In this document: piece after piece, positions 49,493 to 59,118 of the stretch
How positions within the stretch are numbered: position 1 is the stretch's first letter
Layout of the letters: each line of letters begins with the position of its first letter
NCBI RefSeq assembly: GCF_002257665.1
Contig: NZ_MQWB01000001.1
Coordinates: 1,425,731-1,489,730 of the forward strand
Source: Rubricoccus marinus
GTDB lineage: Bacteria > Bacteroidota > Rhodothermia > Rhodothermales > Rubricoccaceae
Reading direction: 5' to 3'
DNA: 64,000 bases
The notes under the pieces: generated by a model
Databases searched by the model: none
What the model saw: the letters and a program-made list of their open reading frames with translations, nothing else
What the model was told of the DNA's origin: nothing
Position numbers and translations under genes: made by a program

Positions 49493-51205
49493 TTACGACT
49501 GCACGAAACCGAGCCACGACGGCGACGAGGTCGCGCCCGCCACGAGACCGGGGGCCTCTGGCGAGTGGAAATGCGCGAGGTGTCCCTGGATGCGATCACG
49601 GAGGCTATCGACGGCCTGGGAGATCAATTCCGTCGGGTAGCCGCGGTCGCCCATCTCGACAACCGTCCCGATGGCGACGGCCTTAGCGAGCGCCCGGCCG
49701 AGGTCGACGGTCTTGCGCTGCGAGATGGTGAGGTCCACGTCGAAGTCAAAGAGGTCGCTCATCGCGCCAGAGGCCTTCTGCGTCAGCGGCTCGCGCTCGG
49801 CGAGGTAGGTGCTGAGGCGTGAGATCTTGGCCTTGCGCATGCCCTTGAGCACGGCGTCGGCGACCTGCTCGTACAGGATGTCGTTGGAGCCCTCGAAGAT
49901 CTGGAAGGGGCGGCTGTCCGTGACGGAGCGGCCGGCGAGGTGGTCCTGCCGGTACCCGTTCGCGCCCGAGAGCTGGAGGTAGGACTGCGCCGCGTCGTGC
50001 ATCGCGTCCGACATCGTGGTCTTGAACGAGTTGGCCGCCAGCGACATGGACGACGAGTCCACTTCGAGCCCCGCGTTCTCAGACGTGTAGAGGCACATCG
50101 CGCCGCAGATCGTCGCGTCGGCCTGGAGCTTGGCGAGGCGGGCCTGCACCTGATCGTAGTCCGCCAGTGCCTTTCCGCCTACGAACCGCTCCTCGGCGTG
50201 GAGCTGGGCTTCGTCGCGCATGCGGCGGAGAAAGCCCATGGCCATGCCGGGGAACTGGAGGCGGCTGCGGTGCAGGATATCGAGCATCATCTTGATGCCC
50301 GTCGAGGTGGGTTGGAGTTGCTGGACGGCCGGGACCGTGAGGTCGAGCTTGTTGCGGCCGTACGGGATCATGTAGAGCCCGAGGTTGGCGAACGTCTCCT
50401 CGACGGTGATTCGCTGCCCGGGCTGCGTCACGTCGGCCACGTAGAAACCGATGTCGCGGCCGGGCTCGCCGTTCTTGCCCGTCGGGCGGGCGGTGAGGAG
50501 CCAGTAGTCGGCCCAGCCGGTGAGGCCGGCCCAGTGCTTGGTGCCCTGGATGTGCACGCCGCCGTTGCCGTTGGGCGTGGCGGTCGTCTTCATCTTGAGC
50601 GCGTCCGAGCCGTAGTCGGGCTCGGTGATCATGAGCCCGCCCATGCTCTTTCCGTCCAGAAAGCGGCGGAAGACCTCCTTTTTGAACGTCTCGTCCGCGT
50701 ACTTCGCGACGGGCTGCAGGAACAGGCCGCCGTTGATCCCCACCATCAGGCAGAGCGGGAGGGACTCGTAGCCTGTGGCCTCCAGAACCGCCAAGCCCTC
50801 CTTGATGTGCGCGCCGCGCCCGCCGTACTCCGCGGGGATGTAGGCCGCTAGAGGATCGTCCGCGAGCGCGTGGAGATCGGCCAGCGCACGCGAGCCGCGA
50901 ATCTCGCGCATCGCGAACGGCGGGAGGCCGCGCTGAAGCGCGAGGGTGTCGAGGTCCAAGCGCGAGTCGAAAAGGTTGCGCAAGCGGCCGCGGTACTCGT
51001 CCAGGTAGCCGCTCAGCCCCACAGAGGCCTCATCGATGGTGGCGCGGACGCCGCCTTTGGCTTCGTCCCAGCGCTCGCTCCATTTCCCCGTCGTCTCATC
51101 CCAGCGCAAGCGGGCACGGTCGGCGGCGTCCTGGGCCGCAGGGCGGACCACCTCCGAGAGGTAGTCGGTGACGGACTTCGGGTTGGAGCGAGAAGGCATG
51201 TCCAT
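49493..51205 (-). CDS. Acyl-CoA dehydrogenase family protein
   Basis: 570 residues from ATG 51205 (MDMPSRSNPKSV); ATG 51199 or an upstream start at 51253 are alternatives. The N-terminal 90 residues are a helical extension. AYIPAEYGGRGAHIKEGLAVLEATGYESLPLCLMVG, GLMITEPDYGSDALKMKTTA, GVHIQGTKHWAGLTGWADYWLLTAR and SGANGYRQDHLAGRSVTDSRPFQIFEGSNDILYEQVADAVLKGM give the FAD-binding and C-terminal helical domains. It introduces a trans-2 double bond into an acyl-CoA. It has almost no copies of the iterated word. The short spacer downstream (49415-49492) shows an imperfect GGCCCTGA/TCAGGCC repeat. Confidence 0.92.
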   Translation of the reverse strand: MDMPSRSNPKSVTDYLSEVVRPAAQDAADRARLRWDETTGKWSERWDEAKGGVRATIDEASVGLSGYLDEYRGRLRNLFDSRLDLDTLALQRGLPPFAMREIRGSRALADLHALADDPLAAYIPAEYGGRGAHIKEGLAVLEATGYESLPLCLMVGINGGLFLQPVAKYADETFKKEVFRRFLDGKSMGGLMITEPDYGSDALKMKTTATPNGNGGVHIQGTKHWAGLTGWADYWLLTARPTGKNGEPGRDIGFYVADVTQPGQRITVEETFANLGLYMIPYGRNKLDLTVPAVQQLQPTSTGIKMMLDILHRSRLQFPGMAMGFLRRMRDEAQLHAEERFVGGKALADYDQVQARLAKLQADATICGAMCLYTSENAGLEVDSSSMSLAANSFKTTMSDAMHDAAQSYLQLSGANGYRQDHLAGRSVTDSRPFQIFEGSNDILYEQVADAVLKGMRKAKISRLSTYLAEREPLTQKASGAMSDLFDFDVDLTISQRKTVDLGRALAKAVAIGTVVEMGDRGYPTELISQAVDSLRDRIQGHLAHFHSPEAPGLVAGATSSPSWLGFVQS

Positions 51206-51329
51206 AATGTAGGGATAGAGCCGGCGACCTTCGCATGCGACCTCCGTCGTCACAGGCGCCGTCGGAAGTGGGGATGCTAACGCTGTGACGCACGGCGCGG
51301 GTCAGGGTTCGCCTGTTACGGGATCGGTT

Positions 51330-51347
51330 CGCCAGAGGCCTCTGGCG
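51330..51347. repeat. Palindrome type B in a divergent promoter region
   Basis: A perfect CGCCAGAGGCCTCTGGCG between the acyl-CoA dehydrogenase gene and the phosphopantetheinyl transferase gene, 15 bases before the latter's start codon. Confidence 0.9.
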
Positions 51348-51362
51348 GCGGTACTCTGCGCC

Positions 51363-51980
51363 ATGGACCGCCTGCCTTCCCTCCGCCTGCTCGGCGCCTC
51401 TGGCGCGAGGCCCGACGTGCTCTCGCCCGGCGAGCGGGAGCGGCTGGAGGAGTTCGTGCACCCCGACCGGCGGATCGGCTTCGTGCTCGGCCGTACGGCG
51501 GCGCGCACGTTGATCGGTGAGGCGCTGGGGGTAGCGCCAGAGGCCGCGCCGCTGGCGGTCGCCGCGTCGGGCGCTCCAGTGGTAGTGGGCGCACCGCTGT
51601 ACGTCTCCATCGGCCACGCGGGACGTGGCGAGGCCATCGGCGGGGCGGTGCTCGCGGAGACGCCGGTCGGGTTCGACCTCGAACGCATTCTGCCGCGTCA
51701 CCCGGGCCTCTGGCGACGGATGCTGGCGCCGGAGGAGCACGCGCTTTTGGACGCCCTGGGCGGGCCAACGGACGAGGCGCAAACGCTGCTGTGGTCGTTG
51801 AAGGAAGCGGTCCTCAAAGGCTGCCAGACGGGGCTGCGCGCGGGGATGCGCTCGGTGACGCTCTCGGAGCACGACGCGTCGCGCCAGCGGCTCGTCGCGC
51901 GCGACGGGGGCGGGGGCCTCTGGCGCCTGCGCTACGAGCGGCGCGGAGACGTGTGGGTGTCGCTTGCTCTCGCGGGGTAG
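51363..51980 (+). CDS. 4'-phosphopantetheinyl transferase
   Basis: 205 residues from ATG 51363. IGFVLGRTAARTLIGEALG, YVSIGHAGRGEAIGGAVLAETPVGFDLERI (magnesium-binding Asp and Glu) and LLWSLKEAVLKGCQTGL (the W-x-x-KEA motif) identify a Sfp-type transferase. It activates carrier proteins by adding the phosphopantetheine arm of CoA. Five copies of the iterated word lie in its variable parts, including ASGARP near the N-terminus. No polyketide or peptide synthetase is in the window. Confidence 0.9.
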   Translation: MDRLPSLRLLGASGARPDVLSPGERERLEEFVHPDRRIGFVLGRTAARTLIGEALGVAPEAAPLAVAASGAPVVVGAPLYVSIGHAGRGEAIGGAVLAETPVGFDLERILPRHPGLWRRMLAPEEHALLDALGGPTDEAQTLLWSLKEAVLKGCQTGLRAGMRSVTLSEHDASRQRLVARDGGGGLWRLRYERRGDVWVSLALAG

Positions 51981-52103
51981 TGACATCTGCGCGGGCGGCG
52001 TTCTGTGCTGGAGGACTGCGCGTGGATTCCAGACGACTCCCGCGCGCCCGGACCGCTGGCTCGCCAGAGGCGTTCTAGCTTGCAAAGCGCTTCCAGATCT
52101 CCC

Positions 52104-55100
52104 ATGCCTGACTCTCCCGTCCGCTTCGTCACCGCCGCCAGCCTGTTCGACGGGCACGACGCCGCCATCAACATCATGCGGCGCATCTTGCAGGCCAAGG
52201 GCGCCGAGGTGATCCACCTCGGCCACGACCGGTCCGTGGTGGACATCGTCGACACGGCCATCCAAGAGGATGCGCAGGGCATCGCGATCTCGTCGTATCA
52301 GGGCGGCCACGTCGAGTTCTTCAAGTACATGGTGGACCTGCTCAAGGAGCGCGGCGCAGGTCACATCCAGGTCTTCGGTGGCGGTGGCGGGACGATCGTT
52401 CCCGACGAGATCCGCGAGTTGGAGGCGCACGGTGTGGCGAAGATCTACGCGCCAGAGGACGGCATGCGCATGGGCCTGGAGGGCATGATCGAGCACATGA
52501 TCGGGGTCGCCGACGCCGAGGGGCGCCGGCGGGGGGCCGGGGAATCGGGACTGGGGACTGGGGGGGAGGACCCCTCTGGCGCCAGAGGCGAGACGGACGT
52601 TGCGGTGGCCTCTGGCGCGGGCGTGCAGACCGTCGCGCGCGCGCTGACGGCCGTTGAGGCGAGCAATGTGGCCTCTGGCGATGGTGCGGCGCCAGAGGCG
52701 CGGCTTGCAGTCCCCGGTCCCCAGTCCCCAGCCCCCGTGGTCGGCATCACTGGCACGGGCGGCGCGGGCAAGTCCACCCTCACCGACGAACTGGTGCGGC
52801 GCTTCCTGAGCGACTTCCCCGAGTTGAAGCTGGCGGTCCTCTCCGTCGACCCGACGCGCAAGCGGACGGGCGGCGCGCTCCTCGGCGACCGCATCCGCAT
52901 GAACTCGCTCTATGGCGAGCACGCCGACCGCGTGTACATGCGCTCGTTCGCGACGCGCCAGGCGCACAAGGCCACGAGTGCCGCGCTCCGTGAGGCCGTC
53001 GGCGTGTGCCGCGCGGCGGGCTACGACCTCGTCATCATCGAGACGGCAGGCATCGGCCAGAGCGATACCGAGGTGACGGACCTGGTCGACGTGAGCCTCT
53101 ACGTCATGACCAGCGACTTCGGTGCGCCGACGCAGTTGGAAAAGATCGGGATGCTGGATTCGGCCGACTTGGTCGCCCTCAACAAGTTCGAGAAGCGCGG
53201 CGCCGAGGACGCCCTGCGCGACATCCGCAAGCAGGTGCAGCGCAACCGCGGCGCCTTCTCCGTCTCGCCAGAGGCCATGCCCGTCTACCCGACGATGGCG
53301 GCCCGCTTCGACGACCCCGGCGTCTCGCGCCTCTACCTCGGGCTTCTGGCGCAGATGCAGGAGCACGGCTGGACGCACGCCAGCAACCTGTTCGACGCCG
53401 AGACGCTTCCCGAGGTCGATCCCGCGGGGCTCTCCATCGTGCCGCCGTCGCGCCAGCGCTACCTGGCGGAGATCGCGGACACGTGCCGCGACTACAAGAC
53501 GTGGGCAGAGGCACAGGCCGAGATCGCGAAAAAGTGGGGCGAGGCCTCTGGCGCCCGTGCCCAGGTCGAGGACTGGGCGCCAGAGGACAAAGAGCAGCTG
53601 GCCGAGCGCCTGGACCAGATGGCGGCGCACTGGTGGGACAAACTGGACCCACGCTCCCGCGCCATCCTCGACAACTGGGACGCCCTCGCGCACCAGTACA
53701 CGCAGGACGAGTACGTCTACACCGTCCGCGGCAAGGACATCCGGCAGCCGCTCTACCGCGAGACCCTGAGCGGCCTCAAGGTCCCCCGCGTGGCGCTGCC
53801 CAAGACCGAGGCGCCGGGCGAGCGCCTGCGGTTCGCTCTCCTGGATAACCTGCCCGGCTTCTTTCCCTTCACGGCAGGCGTCTTCCCGCTCAAGCGCGAG
53901 GGCGAGGACCCGACGCGCATGTTCGCCGGCGAAGGCACGCCCGAGCGGACCAACCGCCGGTTCCACCTCGTCAGCACCGGCCTTCCCGCAAAGCGCCTCT
54001 CGACCGCGTTCGACAGCGTCACGCTCTACGGCCGCGACCCCGATCCGCGCCTCGACATCTACGGCAAGGTCGGCACCTCTGGCGTGAGCATCTGCACGCT
54101 GGACGACATGAAGAAGCTCTATTCGGGCTTCGACCTCGCCGCGCCGACGACGAGCGTGAGCATGACGATAAACGGCCCCGCGCCGACGATCCTCGCGATG
54201 TTTCTCAACACCGCGGTCGACCAGCAGGTGGAGGCGTACCTCAAAGCTGAAGGCCTATGGCGAGATGCTGACGCCGAGATTCAGAAGCGTCTGGGCGACG
54301 ATCGGCCGCAGTACGTCCCGTACGGCCCCAACGGACTGGCCGACGGTCTGCCCGAAGGCCACGACGGGTCCGGGCTCGGACTCCTGGGCACGTCGGGCGC
54401 CCAACTCGTCGAGTGGGGCGTGCTGGACGCCGACACCTACGCGCGCATCAAGGCCGAAACGCTGACGAAGGTGCGCGGGACGGTCCAGGCCGACATCCTC
54501 AAAGAGGACCAGGCGCAAAACACCTGCATCTTCTCGACCGAGTTCTCGCTCAAGCTCATGGGCGACGTGCAGCAGTCGTTTATCGACTGGGGCGTGCGCA
54601 ACTTCTACTCGGTCAGCATCTCGGGCTACCACATCGCCGAGGCGGGCGCCAACCCCATCTCGCAGCTCGCGTTCACGCTCGCCAACGGTTTCACGTACGT
54701 CGAGGCCTACCGCGCCAGAGGCATGGACGTGGACGCCTTCGCGCCCAACCTCTCGTTCTTCTTCTCGAACGGGATGGACGCCGAGTACACCGTCATCGGG
54801 CGCGTCGCGCGGCGCATCTGGAGCGTCGCCATGCGCGACCTCTACGGCGCGAGCGACCGGTCCCAGAAGCTCAAGTACCACATCCAGACGAGTGGCCGGA
54901 GCTTGCACGCGCAGGAGATCCAGTTCAACGACATCCGGACGACGCTCCAGGCGCTGCTCGCGATCTACGACAACACCAACTCGCTCCACACCAACGCCTA
55001 CGACGAGGCGATCACGACCCCGACCGAGGAGAGCGTGCGCCGCGCGATGGCGATCCAGCTCATCATCAACCGCGAACTCGGCCTCGCCAAAAACGAGAAC

Positions 55101-55577
55101 CCGCTCCAGGGCGCGTTCATCGTGGACGAGCTGACCGATCTGGTCGAAGAGGCCGTGCTCCGCGAGTTCGAGCGCATCTCCGACCGCGGCGGCGTCCTCG
55201 GCGCGATGGAGACGATGTACCAGCGCGGCAAAATCCAGGAGGAGTCGATGCTGTACGAGCACCGCAAGCACAGCGGTGAGCTTCCCGTCATCGGCGTCAA
55301 CACGTTTCTCGCGCCAGAGGCCTCTGGCGACGGCGACGCAGGCGTCGAACTCATGCGCGGGACCGATGCGGAGAAGCAGCACCAGCTCGCCAACCTCGGT
55401 GCCTTCCACGCGCGCAACGCCGACGCGGCCCCCCAGGCTCTCGCCGCCCTCCAGGCCGCGGCCCGCCAGAGGCAGAACGTCTTCCCGGAGCTGATGGAGG
55501 CCGTCCGCGTCTGCTCGCTGGGGCAGATCACGAGCGCGCTCTTCGAGGTCGGCGGGCAGTACCGGCGCAACATGTAG
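52104..55577 (+). CDS. icmF: Fused isobutyryl-CoA mutase IcmF (B12 - G-protein - mutase)
   Basis: 1157 residues from ATG 52104. N-terminal cobalamin-binding domain ([31 protein letters not shown], with D-x-H-x-x-G as DGHDAA). The MeaB-like GTPase follows from about 212: [12 protein letters not shown] (P-loop), [45 protein letters not shown]. The mutase TIM barrel runs to the end ([70 protein letters not shown]). It interconverts isobutyryl-CoA and n-butyryl-CoA, with a built-in chaperone. The linker at about 143-211 is a repeat insertion (separate entry). Confidence 0.95.
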   Translation: MPDSPVRFVTAASLFDGHDAAINIMRRILQAKGAEVIHLGHDRSVVDIVDTAIQEDAQGIAISSYQGGHVEFFKYMVDLLKERGAGHIQVFGGGGGTIVPDEIRELEAHGVAKIYAPEDGMRMGLEGMIEHMIGVADAEGRRRGAGESGLGTGGEDPSGARGETDVAVASGAGVQTVARALTAVEASNVASGDGAAPEARLAVPGPQSPAPVVGITGTGGAGKSTLTDELVRRFLSDFPELKLAVLSVDPTRKRTGGALLGDRIRMNSLYGEHADRVYMRSFATRQAHKATSAALREAVGVCRAAGYDLVIIETAGIGQSDTEVTDLVDVSLYVMTSDFGAPTQLEKIGMLDSADLVALNKFEKRGAEDALRDIRKQVQRNRGAFSVSPEAMPVYPTMAARFDDPGVSRLYLGLLAQMQEHGWTHASNLFDAETLPEVDPAGLSIVPPSRQRYLAEIADTCRDYKTWAEAQAEIAKKWGEASGARAQVEDWAPEDKEQLAERLDQMAAHWWDKLDPRSRAILDNWDALAHQYTQDEYVYTVRGKDIRQPLYRETLSGLKVPRVALPKTEAPGERLRFALLDNLPGFFPFTAGVFPLKREGEDPTRMFAGEGTPERTNRRFHLVSTGLPAKRLSTAFDSVTLYGRDPDPRLDIYGKVGTSGVSICTLDDMKKLYSGFDLAAPTTSVSMTINGPAPTILAMFLNTAVDQQVEAYLKAEGLWRDADAEIQKRLGDDRPQYVPYGPNGLADGLPEGHDGSGLGLLGTSGAQLVEWGVLDADTYARIKAETLTKVRGTVQADILKEDQAQNTCIFSTEFSLKLMGDVQQSFIDWGVRNFYSVSISGYHIAEAGANPISQLAFTLANGFTYVEAYRARGMDVDAFAPNLSFFFSNGMDAEYTVIGRVARRIWSVAMRDLYGASDRSQKLKYHIQTSGRSLHAQEIQFNDIRTTLQALLAIYDNTNSLHTNAYDEAITTPTEESVRRAMAIQLIINRELGLAKNENPLQGAFIVDELTDLVEEAVLREFERISDRGGVLGAMETMYQRGKIQEESMLYEHRKHSGELPVIGVNTFLAPEASGDGDAGVELMRGTDAEKQHQLANLGAFHARNADAAPQALAALQAAARQRQNVFPELMEAVRVCSLGQITSALFEVGGQYRRNM
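52531..52736. repeat. G-rich inverted-repeat element in the icmF linker
   Basis: The left arm (52531-52568) is GGGGGCC then GGGGA, GGGACT units; the right arm (52707-52736) is GCAGTCCCC, GGTCCCC, AGTCCCC, AGCCCCC. They are near-complementary. Between them lie five copies of the iterated word, including a palindrome at 52573-52588. The whole insertion is in frame and forms the disordered linker between the B12 and GTPase domains. Confidence 0.75.
55312..55329. repeat. Palindrome type B inside icmF
   Basis: A perfect CGCCAGAGGCCTCTGGCG, read as part of LAPEASGD in a loop near the C-terminus of the mutase domain. Confidence 0.9.
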
Positions 55578-55836
55578 AGCATCGCGCCAGAGGCCGTGCC
55601 GCGAACCACCGGCCTCTGGCGCAGCGGCCTCGCCTTTGGCGCGGTGCCGCCAGAGGTGGCCGTATGTCTCACGTATGGGAGCTGGGCCCAAAACGGGACG
55701 GTGCCACGCCAGAGGCCTGGTGGTGGAACGCTCGCGTGACATCCGTGGCGGTTGAATGGGTTGGGCGCGGAGGGGGCGGGGTGTTGTCAAGGGGAGACCG
55801 CAGTTGCCTGTTTTCCCTCTCTGCCCACCACATCCG

Positions 55837-56334
55837 ATGCCGTCTGGCGCTCCCAAATCCCCCGCATACGTCGAGGCCATGATCCGCGAAGCGGTGGCCC
55901 ATGTCGAGGCGTGCATCAAGCGGCCGCTTGAAGACCTCGGGTTCTCGGGCCCGCACTCCCGGCTGGACCTCTCCGACGGTCAGCACGACTTCCTGGCGGG
56001 GTACATCTGGGGCGGCCTGCAGCGGCTGCTCGAAATGGGAGAGCTGACCGACGAGTCCTCTGTCGAGCGCGCGGCCAACCGCCTGTATGCGCGGCTGCTC
56101 GGCCCGTTCGATACCGAGGACTGCCGTCCGTGGCACGTGTGGATCGTCCGCGAGGGACTCAAAGAGATGCAGCGTCCGCACGCGCTCTTGGGCTACTGCG
56201 CAGGCCGTGGCGACGTCCTCGAACGGATGCGCGCCCGCGACTTCCGCGCGGCGCTCGGCCCCGCGCTCGCCAACCTCACCGGCCCGGACTCCGGCGAGTC
56301 GGACGTGATGCCAAACTGGGACAACCTCCAATAG
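55837..56334 (+). CDS. Conserved-looking hypothetical protein
   Basis: 165 residues from ATG 55837 (MPSGAPKSPAYVEAM). It is mostly helical and soluble, with several tryptophans (YIWGGLQRLLEMGEL, PWHVWIVREGLKEMQRPHALLGYCAGRGDVLERM). No signal, membrane segment or recognised motif. The body has no copy of the iterated word. The 259-base spacer upstream holds four half-sites and no convincing gene. Confidence 0.6.
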   Translation: MPSGAPKSPAYVEAMIREAVAHVEACIKRPLEDLGFSGPHSRLDLSDGQHDFLAGYIWGGLQRLLEMGELTDESSVERAANRLYARLLGPFDTEDCRPWHVWIVREGLKEMQRPHALLGYCAGRGDVLERMRARDFRAALGPALANLTGPDSGESDVMPNWDNLQ

Positions 56335-56500
56335 CACCCGCGGGTGCCCCCGATCTCCAGGCGAAGGAGAGAGGCGGCGCGGGCCTGTCTGCGGCATCGC
56401 TGCAGTGGGCTCGCGCCGCTCTTGTTTGTGCCCGCTCGCCGGCGCGCGCCTCCTGCGCCAGAGGCGGGAACGGACCGGCAGCGCTCGCCGTGAACCGCCC

Positions 56501-57727
56501 ATGACGCGCGCGCTCCCGACGCCTCTGGCGGAGACCCTACGCAGGACCGGCACCGTTCTGCTCGACGGGCCTCTGGCGGATGCCGACACCGGCCGTGCGG
56601 GCGCGTGGCTGTTCGCGGACCCGCACAAAGTGCTCCGCGCGGATACCCTTGCCGACGTGAAGCCGGTGCTCGCGCAGGTCGATAACGCGCTCGCCGGAGG
56701 CCACCACGTCGCAGGCTGGCTGGCGTATGAAGCCGGGTACGCGTTCGAGTCGGAGCGCTTCTCCGGCGCGGACTACCATGCGCCTCTGGCGTGGTTCGGC
56801 GTGTACGACGCGCCGACCGAGGTCGCGCCGGACGATTTGGACCGCGCGCTGGGCACCAGAGGCAAGGTGGCCAACCTGACGGCGGGGCTCCGCGAGGCGA
56901 CATACGCCGAGCGCATCGGCCGCGTGCGGCAGCACATCCGCGACGGCGACGTGTACCAGATCAACCTCACGTGGCCTCTGGCGTTCGAGGCCGAGGGGGA
57001 CCCGCTCGGCCTCTACGGCGCGCTCCGCGCCGCGCAGCCGACGGCCTACGGTGCCCTCGTCCGCTCGGGAGATCTCGACGTGCTCTCACTCTCGCCCGAG
57101 CTGTTCTTCCGCATCCAGGCCTCTGGCGGCGGGCGGACGATCACCGCGCGCCCCATGAAAGGCACCGCCGCTCGTGGCGCCACGCCAGAGGCCGACGACG
57201 CGCTCGCTGCGGGCCTGACGGCCGACGAAAAAAACCGCGCCGAGAACCTCATGATCGTCGACCTCCTGCGCAACGACCTGGGCCGGGTTGCGGCTCCTGG
57301 CAGTGTGCGCGTTCCGCGTCTGTTCCACGCCGAGCGCTACCCCACCGTGACCCAGATGACCTCGACGGTCCAGGCCGACCTCGCGCCAGAGGCGGCGCTC
57401 TCGGACGTGTTCCGCGCGCTGTTCCCCTGCGGCTCCGTCACCGGCGCGCCCAAACTCCGCGCGATGGAGATCATCCGCGACCTCGAAGACACGCCGCGCG
57501 GCGTGTACTGCGGCGCCATCGGGTACGCCGCCCCGGCCTCTGGCGGTGGCCTGGGCTGGGCCGCCTTCAACGTGCCCATCCGCACGGCCACGTTCCGGGG
57601 CGCCCGCGGCGAATACCGGGTGGGCTCCGGCGTCGTGTGGGATTCCGACGCCGCGAGCGAGTGGGCCGAGTGCTGGCTTAAAGCGCGCCCGCTCACCGAT
57701 CTCGCCTCTGGCGCGAACGCCCCGTGA
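56501..57727 (+). CDS. pabB: Aminodeoxychorismate synthase component I
   Basis: 408 residues from ATG 56501. GWLAYEAGYAFE is in the N-terminal part; the chorismate-binding domain has IRDGDVYQINLTWPL, LSLSPELFF, ITARPMKGTAARGATPE, ENLMIVDLLRNDLGRVA, YPTVTQMTSTVQA, LFPCGSVTGAPKLRAMEII and YCGAIGYA. With a glutaminase partner it makes aminodeoxychorismate for folate. The PabB assignment over TrpE rests on the adjoining pabC-like gene, which overlaps by 4 bases (GTGA). It has many half-sites of the iterated word in loops. Confidence 0.9.
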   Translation: MTRALPTPLAETLRRTGTVLLDGPLADADTGRAGAWLFADPHKVLRADTLADVKPVLAQVDNALAGGHHVAGWLAYEAGYAFESERFSGADYHAPLAWFGVYDAPTEVAPDDLDRALGTRGKVANLTAGLREATYAERIGRVRQHIRDGDVYQINLTWPLAFEAEGDPLGLYGALRAAQPTAYGALVRSGDLDVLSLSPELFFRIQASGGGRTITARPMKGTAARGATPEADDALAAGLTADEKNRAENLMIVDLLRNDLGRVAAPGSVRVPRLFHAERYPTVTQMTSTVQADLAPEAALSDVFRALFPCGSVTGAPKLRAMEIIRDLEDTPRGVYCGAIGYAAPASGGGLGWAAFNVPIRTATFRGARGEYRVGSGVVWDSDAASEWAECWLKARPLTDLASGANAP

Positions 57728-58383
57728 TCCCGTCGCCAGAAGCACCATCCCCACGCGTTCCCCCTGGCACGGCCCTGCTGGAAACGATGAGCGCCGAGAG
57801 GGGAGAAGTGACCCTGCTGGACCTCCACCTCGCAAGGCTTGCCCGCTCGGCTGGAGAGCTGGGCTTCGCGCTCGACCTCGCGCCCGTGACCGAAAGCGTC
57901 CGACGCACCGCTGCCTTTGGAGAGCCCGCCCGGCTCCGGCTCTGCCTCTGGCGCGATGGCACGCACGAGGTCGCGGCCTCACCGTTGCCGCCAGAGGTCT
58001 GGACAACGGTTGCCGTGTACCCCGAGCCCATCGCCGAGGCTGGGACGTGGCGCTGCACGTCGAAAACGACCGCCCGCGCGCACTACGACCGTGCCCTCGC
58101 GTGGGCCTCTGGCGTGGGCGTGGACGAACCCATTTTGATCAACGCGAGAGGCGAGGTCATGGAGGGCGCGCGCTCCAACGTGTTCGTCCGCCGTGGCGAC
58201 GCGCTCCTCACGCCGCCGCTCTCGTCGGGAGGGCTGGGAGGCGTAATGCGCCAGAGGCTGATCGCAGACGGCGCGGGTGAGGCGCCTCTGGCGCCAGAGG
58301 ACCTGCATACGGCCGATGCTATCCTGCTCACCAACGCGGTTCGAGGCGTGATGCCTGTGAACCTTCTTGCTCGCGACCCGTGA
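57724..58383 (+). CDS. pabC: Aminodeoxychorismate lyase (class IV aminotransferase fold)
   Basis: 219 residues from GTG 57724. LLETMSAERGEVTLLDLHLARLARSAGELGF is the branched-chain-aminotransferase-like N-domain; TSKTTARAHYDRALAWA holds the probable PLP lysine; EPILINARGEVMEGARSNVFVRRGDALLTPPLSSGGLGGVMRQRL is the cofactor loop. It releases pyruvate from aminodeoxychorismate to give p-aminobenzoate. It is a little shorter than usual. A perfect palindrome encodes EAPLAPEDL. Confidence 0.88.
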   Translation: MIPSPEAPSPRVPPGTALLETMSAERGEVTLLDLHLARLARSAGELGFALDLAPVTESVRRTAAFGEPARLRLCLWRDGTHEVAASPLPPEVWTTVAVYPEPIAEAGTWRCTSKTTARAHYDRALAWASGVGVDEPILINARGEVMEGARSNVFVRRGDALLTPPLSSGGLGGVMRQRLIADGAGEAPLAPEDLHTADAILLTNAVRGVMPVNLLARDP

Positions 58384-58416
58384 GCGCATCTCCCACTACT
58401 CCTCTGAATCACTGAC

Positions 58417-59031
58417 ATGGCTGGAATCCTCGACCTCCTCGCCGCCAACCTCGGCGGCCAGAACATGGGCCAGTTGGCCAACGCCATCGGCGCGGACCAG
58501 AACAAAACGCAGACGGCCGTAGCCGCCGCGCTTCCCGCGATCCTCGCGGCGATGAACCGCAACACCAACAACACGCAGGGCGCGCAGAGCCTCGCAAACG
58601 CGCTCCAGCGCGACCACGACGGCTCGTTGCTCGACAACCTCGGAGGCTTCCTCTCCGGCGCGATGGGCGGCTCCAAGGCCACCGACGGCGCGGGCATCCT
58701 CGGCCACATCCTCGGTGGACAGGCGAACACCGTAGAGCAGGGCGTCGCCCAAGCCTCTGGACTGGACAAGGGGCAGGTCGCGAAACTGCTCATGACGCTC
58801 GCGCCTATCGTGATGGCAGCGCTCGCCAAGCGCCAGCGGCAGTCCAACCTGGACTCGACCGGTCTTTCGGGCATCCTCGGTGCCGAGAGCCAGCGCGCCC
58901 GCCAGGCTGCACCCGAGGGCATCCTGGGCCACCTCTCCGGTTTCCTCGACCAGGACGGCGACGGCAGCATCCAGGACGACCTGATCGCGCAGGCGGGACG
59001 CGCCGCGCTCGGCAAGCTGTTCGGCCGCTAG
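58417..59031 (+). CDS. DUF937-domain protein
   Basis: 204 residues. MAGILDLLAANLGGQNMGQLANAIGADQNKTQTAVAAALPAILAAMNRN is typical of the DUF937 family (proteins of unknown function, Gly/Ala-rich helices). A calcium-loop-like sequence (FLDQDGDGSIQDDL) lies near the C-terminus. There is no signal peptide. The role is unknown. Its only word-like sequence is CCTCTGGAC, a broken copy. Confidence 0.85.
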   Translation: MAGILDLLAANLGGQNMGQLANAIGADQNKTQTAVAAALPAILAAMNRNTNNTQGAQSLANALQRDHDGSLLDNLGGFLSGAMGGSKATDGAGILGHILGGQANTVEQGVAQASGLDKGQVAKLLMTLAPIVMAALAKRQRQSNLDSTGLSGILGAESQRARQAAPEGILGHLSGFLDQDGDGSIQDDLIAQAGRAALGKLFGR

Positions 59032-59118
59032 CGAGCGGCGGGCCTCTGGCGTCGGCACATCGTTGCTCCCGCCAGAGGCCCGCGCCGCCTTTTTCGCCTC
59101 GCTCTACACTACTGGCCC

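Noticed and set aside
51096..53966. Very long minus-strand open frame (956 codons) opposite icmF
   Set aside because: It is the antisense of icmF and the phosphopantetheinyl transferase gene. The translation is Arg/Ala/His/Val-rich with no domain, as expected from high-GC antisense frames.
55664..55882. 72-codon plus-strand ORF between icmF and the hypothetical gene at 55837
   Set aside because: Composition is irregular (WWWNARV, GRGGGGV), it overlaps the better-supported downstream gene in another frame, and it is partly made of half-sites of the iterated word.
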